The notes: generated by a model from the sequence alone, not told the origin. A DNA stretch of 64,000 nt from Centroberyx gerrardi (GCF_048128805.1 NC_136020.1:14118739-14182738), one strand, 5' to 3'. Positions 49,000 to 60,015 are shown, numbered from the stretch's first letter. Numbers and translations: made by a program.

Positions 49000-50742
49000 C
49001 CACACTGACCATGTTAATTGCTGAGTCACGGTGAGCAATAGTGTTGATGACCCATTTGTCCAGCGTGGCGGAAAGGTGGCGGTCTAGCCGAGCCACCCAG
49101 AGTCATACCTTCACCATCTGCTGAATCTGTTACGGACATGCGTTCACTGTCACACCGTTTCATCATGATCAGGGCCCGAGAAATTATTTTCCCCTAGCGT
49201 TGGTACATCGAATGTTTTCTTTTTGATCTCTTTTTGATTTTTTCTTCTCCGTTTTCGAGCACAGGCTCCGAGATGAAAGAGTGTGAGGTCAGTGAGTGCA
49301 TCAGAGGGAGGGAGGGAGAGGGAAGGGGTGCGAGATAGAGAAAGACGGCAAGTGTACGTGTGTGTGCGTGTGCTGGTAAGGGGTCAGCCAGAGTTCCCTT
49401 CCCCTCTCAGTGAAGTGTTTGTACGTGTGAGGGATCAGTGGCAGCGTTTGTGCTTTCTAACCCCCCTCTCTAGTCTGCAAGACTGGAAGAGCCTGTCTTA
49501 AGCTTGAGGTTAAAAGCAAGAGCCGAGAAAGAGCGTGAGCCAGAGCGGTTGACAGAGAGTCAGGCTTATTATGCAGGCGTTCGCTTGTTTGTTTAATCTC
49601 AGATAAGATGGAAGACCGTATTGTGTTTTGCTCTTGCACTTAAGCAATTTAAGAATGATCTTTTTGTGCCAATAAAGCTTCAACTGAATTGGAAGAGAGA
49701 GAAGGGAGGGACTGAGACGGTGACAGACAGAGATACATGATGTTGTGGACCAACAAATGTGGCTACAATATATCTCATCTGATTTTTCATTTTCGTTTCA
49801 TTTGACGCCCGGCTCCCCCTTCTTTTCTAACAGGAGATAAATGTTTTCCTGAGCACATTCCCTGAATTAAAGAGATTGTGATTAATATCCGTTGTTTCCT
49901 TTACTCTCCCCTTCTCGAGGAAATACAATTCAGTGCGTTTAAGCCCTCCTCATAACGTCCTAATTTCCCAGTGTGGGACTCCATTAGCTGCTGTAGAATG
50001 GATGGCGTGAGTGGGGCGAATATTGATTGGAACAACAGTTCCAACACGCAGTATTAATGTCAGAAAGAATAGGCCGCTACATTAGACACAGAGAAATTCC
50101 TGTTGGAATCAATAGACGCGTGCACAACACACACACACACACACACAGCTACCACAGGCAGATGGAGGCCATTGGTGAAGGCCTAAGTGCTTGGATAATA
50201 ACCATTTGATTGGGTTAGCAGAGGCAGCTCTGTTTAGGTCTGCTGCTTTGCCTCACCCTAATATTAGGTTGTCTGTCTCCTTTTTCACCTCCGCGTTATT
50301 GAGCTGCCTCTATTAGTGAAAATCTACTTCATTGTAATACTTGAGGAAGATAGGATGTACAAAATATGTTTATAGTTTCCCCACATTGCTCCCCGGCACA
50401 GCCACTCCTTCAGTTTTAAATAGAATAGCACAGAGCGTAATTAGCCCCAGGCGAGATTTTTCTTGCACATCAAGAGACCCAGCAGTGCACAGAAAAAGGC
50501 AACACATACAGCACCCATTCATTGCGTAAATGAGACGATAATTCATCCATTCATTACATACAGTACATACAGAAACCGCAAAATTGCAAGGGCATAATGA
50601 CATCCTGAACAGAAATCATCAGTCAAAGGCTAACCGAAGGAGGTTATGAATGAGGTGGCCATTTTTTTTTTTTTTTCTTTTTAGAAGCTGGTAATGTTTG
50701 GCTTGAGGGCAGGACGGTCGATTCGGGATGTGACTGAGGGTG

Positions 50743-50775
<33 letters not shown>

Positions 50776-52199
50776 CTTCAGTGGAGGGAATTCAGAAGAC
50801 CAGACACTGCTTTGTTACTGTAGAAGAATTATTAGGGTAAGGATGTCAAGGCAAGCAGCAAATTACTTCAGCTGGGAACAGAGGACTTTGAGAGGCCTCT
50901 GCCTTTATTTAAAAGGTGTCAGCAGTTCTGCGGCGTCGCGCTGACAAGACAGACATATTAGAGGATCTCTACGTCTCCTCCCTATCAGACGGTTATGTAG
51001 GCCAAGAGACCCATTTGCATTTCAGTCTGGCCTTGCTAGCGTCTCTCCATGTACTGTAAAGGGAATGATAACTCCAAAAAAAAAAAGACTCTTTGAAGCT
51101 GGGCCCCAATTTAGGTCATGACAGAATTGTTAAACAATAGCTTTCCCCTTAGAAGAAGACAGCAGACCAGCAGACCCAGCTCTTATATTTCCTCTTAGAA
51201 AATGAGATGGGAGTCTCCAAGAGCAAACTAAATAGGCCGGTAAGACTTTATTTGGGGAAAATCTTGGCGCATTGCACAGCAACGCTTACGCCAGGTGCTG
51301 GAACTCGTTTTTTTGTAAGGACTTATTTTAGTACAGTACATTTGTGGACTTTGTACTTGCATTGTGCTGTAACACTCTTGTAAGTACATTAGGTAGGCTA
51401 AGTGAGAAGGGAGATTTTCATGAAGCACTTAGACAGAGTAATATTGTGTAATTGCAATACTTGTCCATAGGTTAATACACAGGTTAGTACGCTGAATACG
51501 GCAATTGTACAGTGTTACCCGCAGGGCTATTCTGCAGCATCATGATTGATAAATTCTAACATAAACACTTAAATGGCTAAGATACACTGGTAATGTGGTA
51601 TAGTTCCATAATTTGCCATAATTCATTAATATTTAAAAGGTTTTATTCTCTGTCTTATTCAGTGATATTGTCATTAGTGTGTTTGTGTATCTTGTTTACT
51701 ATATAAAGCATCTTTGAGTATTTAGAAAAGCGCTGTACAAATAAATTGTATTATTATTATGATAGTATTTTCTGACCAATATCTTAAATCTCACATTTCA
51801 CAGGGTAGGATGATTGCAAACAGGGTGGGACATTAAGAAAAGGCACCAGACAGATGCTGATAAGCCAAATGCCGGTCTGTGGTTGGTTAGTCTACTCAAC
51901 CAACCACTTTGGCAAGAAGCCAGCCATTGTTCAGACGTCCTAATCTGTTCTTAACGTCATATTTCGCTGGTAAAATATTGAAAGTGGCTGATGAATTTTG
52001 GATTTAGTTGTTGGCGGTAGTTTTGAGCCCTGATTACAAACAGGAGTGGCCTAGAGCACTCAGAAAAGCTCCTCCAGCAGACTGTGGACCAGGCAGAACA
52101 ACGGCGGTTCTTTCTCGGCTCGTTGTGGTGGAGAAATCGGCACACTGTGTTCCTCTGCTGGTCTCATCATGCCCCCAGGCTTCATCTGCTCACTGACTG

Positions 52200-52246
<47 letters not shown>

Positions 52247-52307
52247 TGCGTGCACGCATGCAAGCATTTGTGTGCACACGTTCATATGTGCCTATGATTC
52301 CTGTATT

Positions 52308-52340
<33 letters not shown>

Positions 52341-53571
52341 GGTGTCTGTATGGTCTGTGTATACATTCATGCATCCGTTTTCACGTGTGTGCATGTGTGA
52401 GTTTGTGTGTGTGTGTGTGTGTACAATTTGTGTACATTATGTGCTTTTGATTTGCGTTCACGTTTTTTGTTGTTTTTTGTTTTTTGTTGTTTGTGTGGTA
52501 CCTGTATGGTGTGTGTGTGTGAGTGCGTGTGTGTGTGCGTGTGCGCGTGTGCACAGTTAGGCGCTAGATATGTAGGCTCCCTCAACAGATGGCCTTTTCA
52601 ACACACTCTCGGCTACAGCTCTTGCCAGCCCCAAAACACAAGCAAGGGAAGACACACACACATACACACTCACACTTACACACACACGCTTGCACGCAGA
52701 TATGCCCACAGCCCTCATGCATGCAAACCAGTGCCAGAACAATTGCATAATGCATAATTTTTGAGACAACAGACGCTCTTGGAGGATGGAGTTGTGACTG
52801 TAAGGAACACTCAGCTAACCATGTTACAATGTGTTAAATTTGGTATTGGGCCTATCTTTAGCACATTGTGTAACCCATGTATTGAGGTGCATCATCCTCA
52901 GTTGTTAGGCAGCCATTTGTAGTGAACTAACATTGTATCTGTCTTCACCAAAAAAGGCTCATATCACTGAGTTTTGTGCAGCAGGTAAATCATATCATAT
53001 CATATCTGAGTTTTATTCTGAGTATGTTAACTCACAAAAAGAATCATGAAAACGTAGCGAAAATGAAATGATGTTCTGATTAAGGCCTTTGCTGGAACAT
53101 GTGGCCGTCAATAAAAGTATGACATAACTGAGGTCAAGTCTGGCCTTGCTTTTTTTTTTAACCACCTTTCTCGTGGTTTTCATGGATTTTTTTTTTTATC
53201 CTACTGTTTTTGGCAGAGCACCCAACCAGAAACCTATTCGAAGATGCCCACCTGTTAGACGCTCGGTACTCAGTATGCTTTGTACACTTACAGTCAGTAT
53301 TGTATCTCCGTCCAGATCTGGTTGCGTCAGTGTGTGTTGATGCGAGCGCTGAAACAAGCCTACGCAGGTGTGCCACATAACTCACAGTTGGCTGAATACT
53401 GAGTTTTATCCTGGACTCACTCAGTATGTATTGCCACTGGCTACCACTGTTAGGAACACTTCCAGCAGCGCCGTCCTAACCAGCACTGGCAGTAATTATT
53501 GGCTCCTTGATTACGCTTGTACGCTAGCATAAAGCCATGTGTTCACTGTGATTTTCCCTGTCATTAATCTG

Positions 53572-53649
<78 letters not shown>

Positions 53650-54970
53650 TCTACCCCTCCCTCATCCCTCCCCCCCCTCCCTCCCTCCCTCTCCCCCGAT
53701 CAGGAAGCCTCGTCCTGTCTCCCAACTGGTCTCCCAGCAGCAGGTAACACAGCAGTTTGCGTCACCCACGCAGCCCAAGAAGGAGAAGAAGGAGAGAGTC
53801 GAGAGGGAGAAGAGCGACAGAGAGCCGGCGCTCAAGAAGAACAGTCACAAGAAGATGAGGTAAACAAGCTGAGGCCGGGGGGGAGGAGGGGAGGAGGAGG
53901 GGGAGGGGAGGGATGAAAAGGAATCGGATATTACAGGGATGCATGAATAAACACTGGATCGTGTTTGATTTGCCATCTGAACTCAGGTTGATGTTGTGTT
54001 GTCATATCTCATAAAGTGCTTGGGTTATCAAAACATCCAAGTGAAGAGATACACATGAGATAAAAGTAGGAAGGTGCTCTTTGGGGTTTTCAGTGGAATT
54101 GTAAAAAAAAATGAGGACCAAGGTGCTCTTTACTTTTGAATAAAAATGCCTTTATTGGTGCCATAGTATTTGGGATAGACTGTGTTTTACACTCCTTTGT
54201 TTGTGAGATAGTCAATAACTAAGGATGGGATAATATATTGAAATTCAATATATCGCAATACAAAAATGTGACAATACGTATCGTGGGAAAGAACAATTAA
54301 TCGCAATATTAGCTACATTTTATTCTGCTGTAGTAATCACAAATGAGATGGCTTGACCATCACAGTTTTACAAGCTCTCCATCCAAATTATATTAATTGC
54401 ACTTTATAATGACATTTTTAAATAGTTGTTAGAAAGATTTGTGTCTCAGAAATGAACATAATTCTGCACAGTCATACTTTGTTATTAAACTTTTATTTAT
54501 TACATCGTATCGTGTTTGTATTGAATCGTGAACCTCATATCGCGTATCGAATTGTATCGTGAAATAAATAAGCACATTGTCCCATCCCATTTGTTTGATA
54601 GATAACCGAAAAGCAGACATAAAACATAAAACATAACAGAAAAACAGACAGCCTTTATTTACTCTCACTAATCTTTGTTTTTCTGGCTTTCCCCAACCTC
54701 CTCCGTCCGCCCGTCAGGCCGAGGTTAAAAAACATCGACCGCAGCAGCGCGCAGCACCTGGAGGTGACGGTGGGCGACCTGACGGTCATCATAACGGACT
54801 TTAAGGAGAAGGCCAAGCCCTCGTCCACCTCGGCCACGTCCTCCAGCGCCGCGTCGACGGCCGACCACCACAGCCAGAACGGCTCCAGCTCAGAAAACAC
54901 AGAGAAGGGGCTTTCCCGCTCCTCCTCGCCCCGGGGGGAGGGAACCTCTGTGAATGGAGAGTCCCACTGA
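39021..54970 (+). CDS. yaf2: YY1-associated factor 2
   Basis: Nuclear cofactor of non-canonical Polycomb PRC1 (RING1/RNF2 partner), also named for binding YY1; paralogue of RYBP. Coding exons: 39021-39046, 39527-39652, 53704-53859, 54718-54970, giving 186 residues (human about 180). Every internal junction splits an Arg codon as AG|G. The RanBP2-type zinc finger is at 22-42, with C25, C28, C39 and C42. The lysine/glutamate-rich middle (about 70-100) is exon 3. The conserved RYBP/YAF2 C-terminal motif is at about 112-134 ([19 protein letters not shown]), followed by a Ser-rich tail ending GESH. The residues [16 protein letters not shown] and GESH favour YAF2 over RYBP. Intron 2 is about 14 kb. 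Confidence 0.97.
39136..39197. repeat. (CT)n microsatellite in yaf2 intron 1
   Basis: 62 bases of TC repeat, about 90 bases downstream of the first exon. GT-rich DNA follows, and a TCTCC-type pyrimidine run at about 39428-39500 leads to the exon 2 acceptor. Confidence 0.9.
39730..40058. mobile_element. hAT-like MITE in yaf2 intron 2
   Basis: GGTGGTTCCCAAAGTGGGGT CC at the left and CTGAAAAAGTTTGGGAACCC C at the right are imperfect terminal inverted repeats. GGGGTCCTTG near the right end is shared with the copy at 56472-57250. Confidence 0.7.
41031..41070. repeat. (TG)20 microsatellite
   Basis: Pure TG run in yaf2 intron 2; more CA-rich DNA continues to about 41300. Confidence 0.95.
41684..41724. 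repeat. (AC)n microsatellite
   Basis: About 41 bases of pure AC repeat. Confidence 0.95.
41955..42127 (+). mobile_element. tRNA-derived SINE-like copy
   Basis: CAGTGGTTATAGAGACTG (box-A-like) and AAGGTCACAGGTTTGATCGC (box-B-like) precede TTGAGCAAGACACTGAACCC and GCTCTGGATAAGAGCGCCAG, then CTAAATGCATAAAATGTAAA. Same structure as the copy at 43370. Confidence 0.7.
43370..43550 (+). mobile_element. tRNA-derived SINE-like copy
   Basis: GTAGTGGTTAGAGAGGCAG and AAGGTCGCTGGTTTGATCCC are tRNA-like boxes A and B. CCTTGAGCAAGACACTGAAA and TTTGGATAATGGTGTCGGCT AAATG complete the body and tail. The most intact copy in the window. Confidence 0.75.
43783..43806. repeat. Short (GAGCT)n tandem repeat
   Basis: Four to five copies of GAGCT in yaf2 intron 2. 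Confidence 0.7.
44430..44690 (-). repeat. Probable LINE 3' tail, reverse orientation
   Basis: TTTAGTTTATTTGCACATAC AAATAATACAA followed by A-rich sequence resembles the reversed 3' tail of fish LINE elements. Recognition rests on general familiarity only. Confidence 0.35.
44874..45580. mobile_element. Non-autonomous DNA transposon with CCCTTTCACACAT ends
   Basis: Left end AAAGCCCCTTTCACACATAG; right end GCATGTGTGAAAGGGTCAC, an inverted match over about 13 bases. The inside includes a minus-strand open frame (45630-45145) that is not recognisable and probably incidental. A Harbinger-like or similar origin is possible but unproven. Confidence 0.5.
45930..46088 (-). mobile_element. MITE family B copy, reverse orientation
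   Basis: TTTTCAGAATAGAAAAGAGG, TTGTTTACCTGCCAAACTGT and GGCTGCTGGCTGGTGTTAAT TTGCCACCCTG are the family B blocks reversed. The last block shows a CAGGGTGGCAAATTAACACC end. Confidence 0.65.
47247..47284. repeat. (CA)n microsatellite
   Basis: Pure CA repeat of about 38 bases in yaf2 intron 2. Confidence 0.93.
48560..48922. mobile_element. MITE-like element (GTTTGCACGGGCC / GTGTGGGAACCC ends)
   Basis: Starts AAGGTTTGCACGGGCCTTGA and ends ATTGAGTGTGGGAACCC. It encodes nothing. Its style resembles family A but the internal sequence differs, so I list it separately. Confidence 0.35.
48963..48998. repeat. (CA)n microsatellite
   Basis: Pure CA run of about 36 bases. Confidence 0.95.
50743..50773. 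repeat. (GT)n microsatellite
   Basis: Pure GT run of about 31 bases in yaf2 intron 2. Confidence 0.93.
51820..52030 (+). mobile_element. MITE family B copy
   Basis: CAGGGTGGGACATTAAGAAA, GCCAAATGCCGGTCTGTGGT, CAACCACTTTGGCAAGAAGC and CGCTGGTAAAATATTGAAAG are the family blocks in order. Confidence 0.6.
52203..52560. repeat. Compound GT-rich microsatellite block
   Basis: Pure (GT)n at 52203-52245 followed by interrupted GT/GC runs to about 52560. The 158-residue frame across it is repeat translation. Confidence 0.9.
53573..53703 (+). repeat. Long pyrimidine tract ending at yaf2 exon 3 acceptor
   Basis: (CT)n at 53573-53647 continues as C/T-only stretches (CCCTCCCTCCCTCCCTCTCC type) almost to the CAG at 53701-53703. 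It acts as an extreme polypyrimidine tract for exon 3. Confidence 0.9.
53860..54717 (+). other. yaf2 intron 3
   Basis: Donor GTAAAC at 53860. A G-run block (53876-53912) lies close to the donor and a MITE at 54222-54589. Acceptor CCGTCAG ends at 54717. Confidence 0.8.
54222..54589. mobile_element. MITE with GGATGGGATAAT termini
   Basis: GGATGGGATAAT at 54223-54234 and ATTGTCCCATCC at 54577-54588 are inverted with one mismatch. The inside is AT-rich with ATATCGCAATAC and GTATCGTG motifs. No coding capacity. Confidence 0.75.
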
Positions 54971-55037
54971 ACCGCCCTCCGACCCCCCCGCTCCTCCCCC
55001 CCGTCCCATCGCTGGAGGACCCTCTCACCCCTACCTT

Positions 55038-55378
55038 AGGGCTGCACGATATTGACAAAAACATCAGATCACATTTTTTGTTTGCTTGTTTTTTCTGGAT
55101 ATCGCGATTGCAGTAAGAATTGCGATACATCTGAACAGATTTTTCAGCATCGTTTCTTTTTCAGTGACTTAAAGGTGTTCAAGAGTGAATTGTTTGGGGG
55201 ACAGAAATGAGATGCCAATGCTTCAGATTTGGCCGGTTTGAATCCAATGAAAGATTTGCCACAGCACTGGAATTCCCTGTTTAGAAAGCTCTCTGAAACG
55301 CCTGTCCTTCTAAAACCATACACCGTCTTGGAAATTGCAGTAATCGATATTTCAATTTTGATTTTTCTGTGCAGCCCT
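55038..55378. mobile_element. MITE with AGGGCTGCAC termini in yaf2 3' region
   Basis: AGGGCTGCAC at 55038-55047 and GTGCAGCCCT at 55369-55378 are perfect 10-base inverted ends. The next bases (GATATTGACAAAAA against AAAAATCAAAATTGAAATATC) are loosely inverted too. It starts 68 bases after the yaf2 stop, so it probably lies in the 3' UTR. A diverged relative may sit near 42853-43010. Confidence 0.8.
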
Positions 55379-56471
55379 GCCCTTCCCAGCATCATCAGTA
55401 ACCGGCAGAGTGAGATATTCTTCCTCCATGTTGAATTTTCAGCCTCCATCTGGACGCTTTACCTCCCTGTTATACACCTGAAACATCTACTACCACACTC
55501 CCAGCATCCCTACACTGAACTTTGAACTCCCAAATACCTCCATCCTCACAGCGAACCTTTGCTCTCCATCCTGATACTCTAAGCTTTTAGTTCTGGACTG
55601 GCTCGGCTATAGAACTTAGAGCGATCATTACTCTGTTGTTTTTTCCACTGCCGTTTGCCGTACCCATACTGGCACCACTCGGTGTGTTTTTCCATTATGT
55701 TTTGTGCAGTTAGGTTGCTGCAGGTATGCTCGAAGCACCTAAACATAGTTGGAACCAGCCCACTTCTAAAGGATGCTGGCAGGGATTATCATCTTAAAGG
55801 ATAATACCGGTGTTTTTGAAGTTTGTGCCAATGGTCTAGGATGCTCCTCTCCTTTACATTATTCCTGATGGTTTCTGCACGCAGTCGGCATAGTTGGAGA
55901 GATCAGGGTTTGTTTTCCTCCTTTCAGAAGAAGCCATTTACTGCCATTCTTCGTCATTCTTGTACAGTACGAAAAACAACTTCCACAGAGCTAGATAGAT
56001 AATCCATCACAGTAAACATGAAGCTTTGATTTGGGTTTGTCGAAGTTTCTGTTTTGCTGTTATTTCATTGTGCCTAAGTTGAGTGTTTTCATATCAGTGC
56101 ACACATTCAGAGGCCTCTCTCATTGGACCAGAGAATATTTCAGGCTCTCTGATTGGATGAGCGAGTGTGCCTGACACAATGTTAAACATATGCTGACATC
56201 CTTTGCGATTATGTTACGCTCTGCCTCCTGTCAATCACCAGACACCCATAGGAAGAAGCGTAAGTCTCCACCAGAAAATAATCCCTCAAAAACATGTCAC
56301 CTTACAAACTATATCGTCACATACATGCCTTCTTATTTGGGGCGTCTTTATTAGCTGGGACAGCAGTTAATTTCAAGCTAGGTTTTTTGTTTTAAAAACA
56401 AGTAAATGTTCAAAAATCTAATTACATATAGCATTTGCAAAATGATTGGGGGGAAATGTAAACTAGATGTA

Positions 56472-57250
56472 GACCAGTGGTTCTCAACGTGGGGTCTGGG
56501 GACCACCAGGGGTCCTTGAGGGGGTTCCAAGAGGTCCCCAGCAAATTGATGAATTGTTAAATTTCACCATTATTTAATTTACTAAGAAGTTACAATAAGA
56601 GAATGTGTAAGAATTACTATTTTCAGCACAGTTTCACTGTTATCTGTCTACCGGCAAGACAAGGCAAACTTTATTTATATTGCACATTTCATACACAAGG
56701 CAAATACAACGTGCTTCACATAAAACAGAAGAAATACATACACAGACCACAACTATTTAAAATGACATTAAAAAAGAAAGAACAGAAAGAAAGATAGAGA
56801 TAAAATAGGTAAAACACACATAAAAGAAATAAATAAAGATAATAACACTGTTACATCTACATACAGATGATTTAGCGGAAGGCCACAGAGAAAAAGAATG
56901 TTTTGAGCCGGCTTTTAAAAGAGCTGACAGTGGGAGGACATCTCAGGTCTTCTGGAAGTTTATTCCAGTAATTTGGAGCATAATTACTAAAAGCAGCTTC
57001 ACCTGATTTAGTTTTCACCCTGGGAACAACTAACAGACCGGTCCCAGATGACCTCAGAGGTCTGGGTGGCTCATATCTTAAGAGCAATACAATACAGATA
57101 GTCAGGTTATTCTGGAGAAAATCTTATCTAACAATGAAAATATTAGATATTAGATTTGGGTCAAAGAGGCAAAATCTCATCAAATGGGGGTCTGTGGCCC
57201 TGATATGCACTAAATTAGGGGTCCTTGATATGAAAAAGGTTGACTGATGT
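56472..57250. mobile_element. hAT-like element with nested LINE 3' end
   Basis: Left part CCAGTGGTTCTCAACGTGGG GTC and right part GGGGTCCTTGATATGAAAAA GGTTGACTGATG belong to the same family as 37749 and 39730. About 450 unrelated bases (56650-57100) interrupt it, derived from a LINE on the minus strand. Confidence 0.7.
56650..57090 (-). mobile_element. LINE ORF2 C-terminal remnant
   Basis: The minus-strand frame 57087-56872 reads with RSSGTGLLVVPRVKTKSGEA AF, NYWNKLPEDLR and SSFKSRLKTFFFS. This W.SLP..LR....FKSRLKT.LF pattern is the typical extreme C terminus of fish LINE reverse-transcriptase proteins. The plus-strand GGCAAACTTTATTTATATTG CAC marks its 3' UTR end. It is strongly 5'-truncated. 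Confidence 0.75.
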
Positions 57251-58150
57251 AGACAATATAGTAAAGGGGCTATAACTAAATGGCACTGGTATTCTCCTTT
57301 AATCTGTCGCTCGTACACAAACAGGGCGGCACCTGCTCAGCGTTCTAATGGAAAACCAGAGGGTGCTGACACTGTGCTGCACCCACAGCGGGCCCAGTAT
57401 GGATACAGCACGGTGCTTGTACAATGGAAAAACCCGAATTGTCTCGGAGCAAGGTTTTGACTTCTGGACACGCACATTCAGTAGCTGTATAGGTTATGGC
57501 TTGGCAATACGATGGACTTCAGAAACTGTTGAGATTCCTCCACTTCGGTGTAGTGCAGTGGAGGAGCCTTGGAACACACTAAACTCCTGGCAGAGCAACT
57601 TTAGATCAGCATAACTAAACAATGACTTTTAAAAACCTGTAGAATAATAAAACGTTAGACAAACACAGGATATTTCTCGATCTATTGTACTACAATGTTT
57701 TAATGTGGTTGTATTATACATCATACCAGTGTTATTGTCAAGATTTTTACTTTATAATAACAGTTTAGGACAGTTCCTGAGAACTGTCACGGCATGATAA
57801 TATATGGTCCTGGTATATGTAATGTGGGACAGGCTATGTCTCTTAGTTTGTAAGTATCATTTAATGTGTTAGAGACATATTCCCATAGGTTCACTACTCT
57901 AGCTGGGACTAGGCGCGTGGACTCATGAGGACTATTTGGAGAAACATTTGTTATTGGTTGTGTCAAAAATGGAAAGACACTTATTATTGGTTGGAAATGC
58001 ATCAGCGTCACTTGTTGATAAAGTTTGCATCTTTTGTTTTGCTTTGCCATGCTCTTGTTTTAAAATGTGTGGATTGGTTTATTACATGTCTGAATAAGAA
58101 AATTAGCGAAATTATGTGTTGTCCTCTTGACTTTAAATGCACTCGGGCGC

Positions 58151-58193
<43 letters not shown>

Positions 58194-58634
58194 GCATACA
58201 GTATATGCATACTCAAATGTACAGATGTACATTTGCATACACACTCATGCCCAGACACATTAACACATACAAATACACTCAATCAGATGGACTTTTGAGA
58301 GTATTTCCCTTGGTGTGTGTCCCATCTCAGATATCCTAAATATTTCCCTGTACAAACAAGCAAAGAGGATTTTTTATTTATTTTTTTCGTCAGTTCCTGT
58401 ATTTTAGCTCCATCTGATGACTGTGCAACTTTCACTACACATGCAGTTAATGTTCAGACCTGTTCATCTCGTAGAGCTAGCCCAAAAAAGACGGCTAGTG
58501 TTGTAGTGGAGGGTAAACCCACCTCAACTCTGTCTGCCCACCTTTTTATTTGTGCAATAGAGTTGACCCACCTTATCAGGAGTATACATAGTAAGTAGTA
58601 AGGCTGTTAAACCAATAAATAATCATGTGGTCCT

Positions 58635-58750
58635 TTATTGATCCCTAGAGGGATATTGATCTGTGTCAGCTACAGAGCAGCACCTATAGGAGCTGGTAGG
58701 GAGTCAGTGTCTTGCTCAAGGACACTTCAGCAGGGCGGATGCTTGCCTAA
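58635..58750. repeat. TTTATTGATCCC-type repeat fragment
   Basis: CTTTATTGATCCCTAGAGGG ATATTGATC resembles the sequence at 62787-62815 (CTTTATTGATCCCTGAGGGG AAATTG), a common fish retroelement tail. Confidence 0.45.
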
Positions 58751-60015
58751 ACAGGGACTTGATAGTCATCCAGATGAAAGACGGTCTCTTGAAGGAAGTT
58801 AAATGAGGATAGGGTGTTTTAAGAGTAAAAAAACATAAATCAATGCCTCTAATTCCATATGATGATCACCGACTGGAGGTTATAGTGTTCACACCTTGTA
58901 ATTCACCACTAGATCACTGTCAACATCCCCCACTTTCCCACAGTAAATGCTGCTGAAGTTCAGATCTGTTTGTCTAGTGGAGCTGCCTCAACAAAGAGCA
59001 GCGGGCCTATATCATTTAGGCTGTGAATGGGCCTTTTCAGGAGTGAAATCAATTGAAAGTTGCACAGACAGAGCCGGAGGGGGGGAGGGAGAGGGAGGAA
59101 TCAACTTTGTTTATTGCTCCCACCCTTCCCCCCACTGGAAACACAGGGGTCTCCGCTGCTGCTTTGGTAACACGAACTGCGTCAAGCTCGCCAGAGAGAG
59201 TCGGGGTAAGACCGGAAAAGTGACGTTTTCTCCTTCAACATAAAGGCGTAGCACGTGCCACCTTGACAAAAAGTACTGGGGTGCAGTCAACTACAGAACA
59301 TCCGAATTGTGTAACTACGTGGAATCGTTAAATTAAGAATGACTTGCTCTAAAATCGACACCACAAAGATTATAAATGTTAATGTTCAGTGAAAGAGTGT
59401 GGATGGATACATTTAAGGCTTAAATACTAACCCATCACAAAAACATACCAGAAACCTTAGAAGGATCCCTACTATCTCAATTAAGTCAATTTAACCCATA
59501 GCAGTGGTACAGTTGTTCTTAAAGGCAAGTACGTTTTGCAGTTAATTGTCACAAATCTCTTAGCGATGGCTATTTGTGATATGCAAATAATGGTTAAAAG
59601 TATAACAACTGAGCACCTGAAAAAGGTTGTTGTAGTGTGGATGTAGGTCAGTTGAGTAAAGTAGCCTATTGAATTGTCTGAAAAGGTGAATTTGCTTCCA
59701 AATTTAAATGTAACACAAAGTTTTCTCTTTAGGACAAGCCTCTAATCCAAAAGTACCTAGCTAACTAGCCAGCAGGCTAACTTTGCAACCCATAAATTAT
59801 AGTGTGCAAATCAGTTGTGCTTATAACAAGACAGGGGACCAGATAGGATTAACTAGCTAACATGTTGGCATTGTTTCAACACATAATCATAAGTATCAGT
59901 GATCAGTTCCCATCCAAAAGCAGCACAGAAATTGTCTATTCAATTCAGGACATAAATTCAGAAATGCAATCACCTACTGTCAGTATTGCCTAAGAGCTGT
60001 CGATCTCCAATTTGG

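Larger units (their letters stand above)
39653..53703 (+). other. yaf2 intron 2 (14 kb)
   Basis: The largest gene-free stretch. It holds a hAT-like element (39730-40058), many CA/GT repeats (40330, 41031, 41684, 47247, 48963, 50743, 52203), two SINE-like copies (41955, 43370), a LINE-type tail near 44430, a DNA element near 44874-45580, and family B DNA near 45930 and 51820. A different MITE-like sequence lies near 48560-48920. The large open frames here are translated microsatellite. No extra exon is supported. Confidence 0.75.

Noticed and set aside
52084-52560. 158-codon plus-strand ORF rich in Cys and Val
   Set aside because: It is translation of (GT)n and interrupted GT repeats; no start context, no domain, and it lies inside yaf2 intron 2.
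39021-54970. RYBP as the identity of the fourth gene
   Set aside because: The zinc-finger end MMCDV, the motif [11 protein letters not shown] and the GESH terminus match YAF2, and the neighbours are those of YAF2.
57301-57620. 88-codon plus-strand ORF (57348-57614)
   Set aside because: The region looks like a diverged repeat partly inverted to 55590-55780; there is no recognisable protein.
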